DNA from: Pseudomonas fulva 12-X
GTDB taxonomy: Bacteria > Pseudomonadota > Gammaproteobacteria > Pseudomonadales > Pseudomonadaceae
Assembly (NCBI RefSeq): GCF_000213805.1
Contig: NC_015556.1
Span: 2,232,001-2,296,000, forward strand
Direction of reading: 5' to 3'
Length of the DNA: 64,000 bases
Shown here: piece by piece, positions 62,839 to 64,000 of the stretch
How the letters are laid out: each line of letters opens with the position of its first letter
Position numbering within the stretch: position 1 is the stretch's first letter
Notes under the pieces: generated by a model
Told to the model about the DNA's origin: nothing
Seen by the model: only the letters and a program-made list of their open reading frames with translations
The model's database searches: none
Made by a program: the position numbers and the translations under genes

Positions 62839-64000
62839 ATGTACGACACATCCCACGCGCTTATGGACTTCGATCCCGAGTTGGCGCTAGCCCTGCAAAG
62901 CGAGGCGCGCCGTCAGGAGGACCATGTAGAGCTCATTGCCTCGGAAAACTACGCCAGCCCCCAGGTGATGGCCGTCCAGAACTCGGTGTTCACCAACAAG
63001 TATGCAGAGGGCTATCCGGACAAGCGCTATTACAGCGGTTGCGAGCATGTGGACGTGGCCGAGCGCCTGGCCATCGAGCGGGCCAAGGAATTGTTCGGTT
63101 GCGACTATGCCAACGTCCAGCCCCACGCGGGCGCCCAGGCCAACGCCGCAGTATTCCTGGCTCTGACCAGCCCAGGCGACACCGTGATGGGCATGAACTT
63201 GGCCCAGGGCGGTCATCTGACTCACGGTAACCCGTCCAACTTTTCTGGCCGCCACTACAAGATCGTACCCTATGGCCTCGAACCGGAGACGGGGCTGATC
63301 GACTACGACGAGATGGAGCGCATCGCGCTGCAGACTCGCCCGAAGATGCTGATTGGCGGGTTCTCCGCCTACTCGCGGTACATGGATTGGGCGCAGATGC
63401 GCACCATTGCCGACAAGGTGGGCGCATTCTTCTGGGTGGACATGGCGCATGTGGCTGGCTTGGTAGCAACGGGCGACTATCCCAACCCACTGCCACATGC
63501 CCACGTGGTCACCAGCACCACGCACAAGACGCTTCGTGGCCCGCGTGGCGGCATCATCCTGTCCAAGGGGCAAGACGATGCGTTCTACAAGAAGCTCAAC
63601 TCCGCCGTATTCCCCGGTATCCAGGGTGGCCCGCTGATGCATGTCATCGCTGCCAAGGCCATCGCCTTCAAGGAAGCCTTACAGCCGGAGTTCAAGACCT
63701 ACCAGAAGCAGGTCTTGGCCAACGCGCGCATCATGGCCGCCACACTTCAGACGCGCGGCTACAAGATCGTTTCGGGTGGAACCGACAACCACCTGATGCT
63801 GATTGACCTGTCCACCAAAACCTATACCGGCAAGGACGCAGACGCCGCGCTCAGTGACGCCTACATCACCACCAACAAGAACTCGGTACCCAACGACCCA
63901 CGCTCGCCGTTCGTGACTTCAGGCGTGCGCATCGGTACCCCGGCGGTGACGACGCGAGGCTTTGGTGAGCAGGAGTGCGCGCAACTCGCGGGGTGGATAT
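62839..64000 (+). CDS. glyA: Serine hydroxymethyltransferase (3' partial at window end)
   Basis: SHMT interconverts serine and glycine using tetrahydrofolate and PLP. The first 387 codons are present, with [36 protein letters not shown] and the PLP-Lys in [14 protein letters not shown]. The sequence is intact and runs off the window end at about 90% of normal length. A proper SHMT here, beside a MocR regulator, BenE-type transporter and YggS protein, is probably an extra, conditionally expressed copy. There is no strong ribosome site; GGACGCTCCGCC precedes the ATG. Confidence 0.94.
   Translation, partial: MYDTSHALMDFDPELALALQSEARRQEDHVELIASENYASPQVMAVQNSVFTNKYAEGYPDKRYYSGCEHVDVAERLAIERAKELFGCDYANVQPHAGAQANAAVFLALTSPGDTVMGMNLAQGGHLTHGNPSNFSGRHYKIVPYGLEPETGLIDYDEMERIALQTRPKMLIGGFSAYSRYMDWAQMRTIADKVGAFFWVDMAHVAGLVATGDYPNPLPHAHVVTSTTHKTLRGPRGGIILSKGQDDAFYKKLNSAVFPGIQGGPLMHVIAAKAIAFKEALQPEFKTYQKQVLANARIMAATLQTRGYKIVSGGTDNHLMLIDLSTKTYTGKDADAALSDAYITTNKNSVPNDPRSPFVTSGVRIGTPAVTTRGFGEQECAQLAGWI

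Noticed and set aside
58286..64000. Right attachment site of the element
   Set aside because: I looked for a second copy of the dusA 5' segment (around GTCCAGTCCATCATCGG) and did not see one, so I do not place the right end in the window.

Overview
The window is high-GC gammaproteobacterial DNA, almost certainly from a Pseudomonas. The left 25.6 kb is chromosome. The gene order queF - DUF4404 - HAD-like - mlaA - PilZ - rssB - rssC - tal - dusA is the order I know from Pseudomonas genomes, and pyrF, mqo, an exaC-type aldehyde dehydrogenase, a protealysin/emfourin pair and an ATP-grasp/alpha-E/transglutaminase operon (with a good sigma-54 promoter) fit that host.

At 25.6 kb the chromosome is interrupted inside the 5' end of dusA by an integrative and conjugative element. 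The first element gene (25801-26946) is a tyrosine recombinase of the dusA-associated type, followed by a PrtN-family gene and a higBA toxin-antitoxin pair. Then comes a complete Tn4371/RP4-like mating-pair-formation operon read leftwards: traG, a copG-like gene, trbB, C, D, E, J, a small lipoprotein gene, trbL, F, G, I and a DUF2274 gene, nearly all overlapping by ATGA. Further right are the relaxase, traF, a ribbon-helix-helix gene, parA, three iteron-like repeats, repA, an AlpA-like gene and an RsmN-type CsrA gene. No second dusA junction was seen, so the right end probably lies beyond 64 kb.

Cargo sits between traG and the relaxase (40.5-52.5 kb). One part is AT-rich and looks acquired: a lipoprotein gene, a LysR gene, a heme-oxygenase-like diiron protein gene and a TSUP permease gene. 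The other part is a compact operon (51478 to 44579, minus strand): 5-aminolevulinate synthase homologue, GNAT acetyltransferase, Gfo/Idh/MocA oxidoreductase, glutamine-dependent asparagine-synthetase-like amidotransferase, MFS exporter and LysR regulator, with a divergent MmyB-type regulator. A gammaproteobacterium makes heme by the C5 route and does not need this synthase. The gene set and order resemble what I recall of the alaremycin cluster (almA, almB, almC, almE) plus an amidating enzyme, which predicts a primocarcin/alaremycin-like inhibitor of heme biosynthesis made from a mobile element. This is the most interesting system in the window.

The right end (58.5-64 kb) holds a GNAT gene and a pyridoxal-phosphate-themed module: a MocR-type regulator divergent from a BenE-family transporter, a YggS-type PLP-binding protein and serine hydroxymethyltransferase (cut by the window end). 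It may be further cargo or chromosome; the sequence does not settle this.
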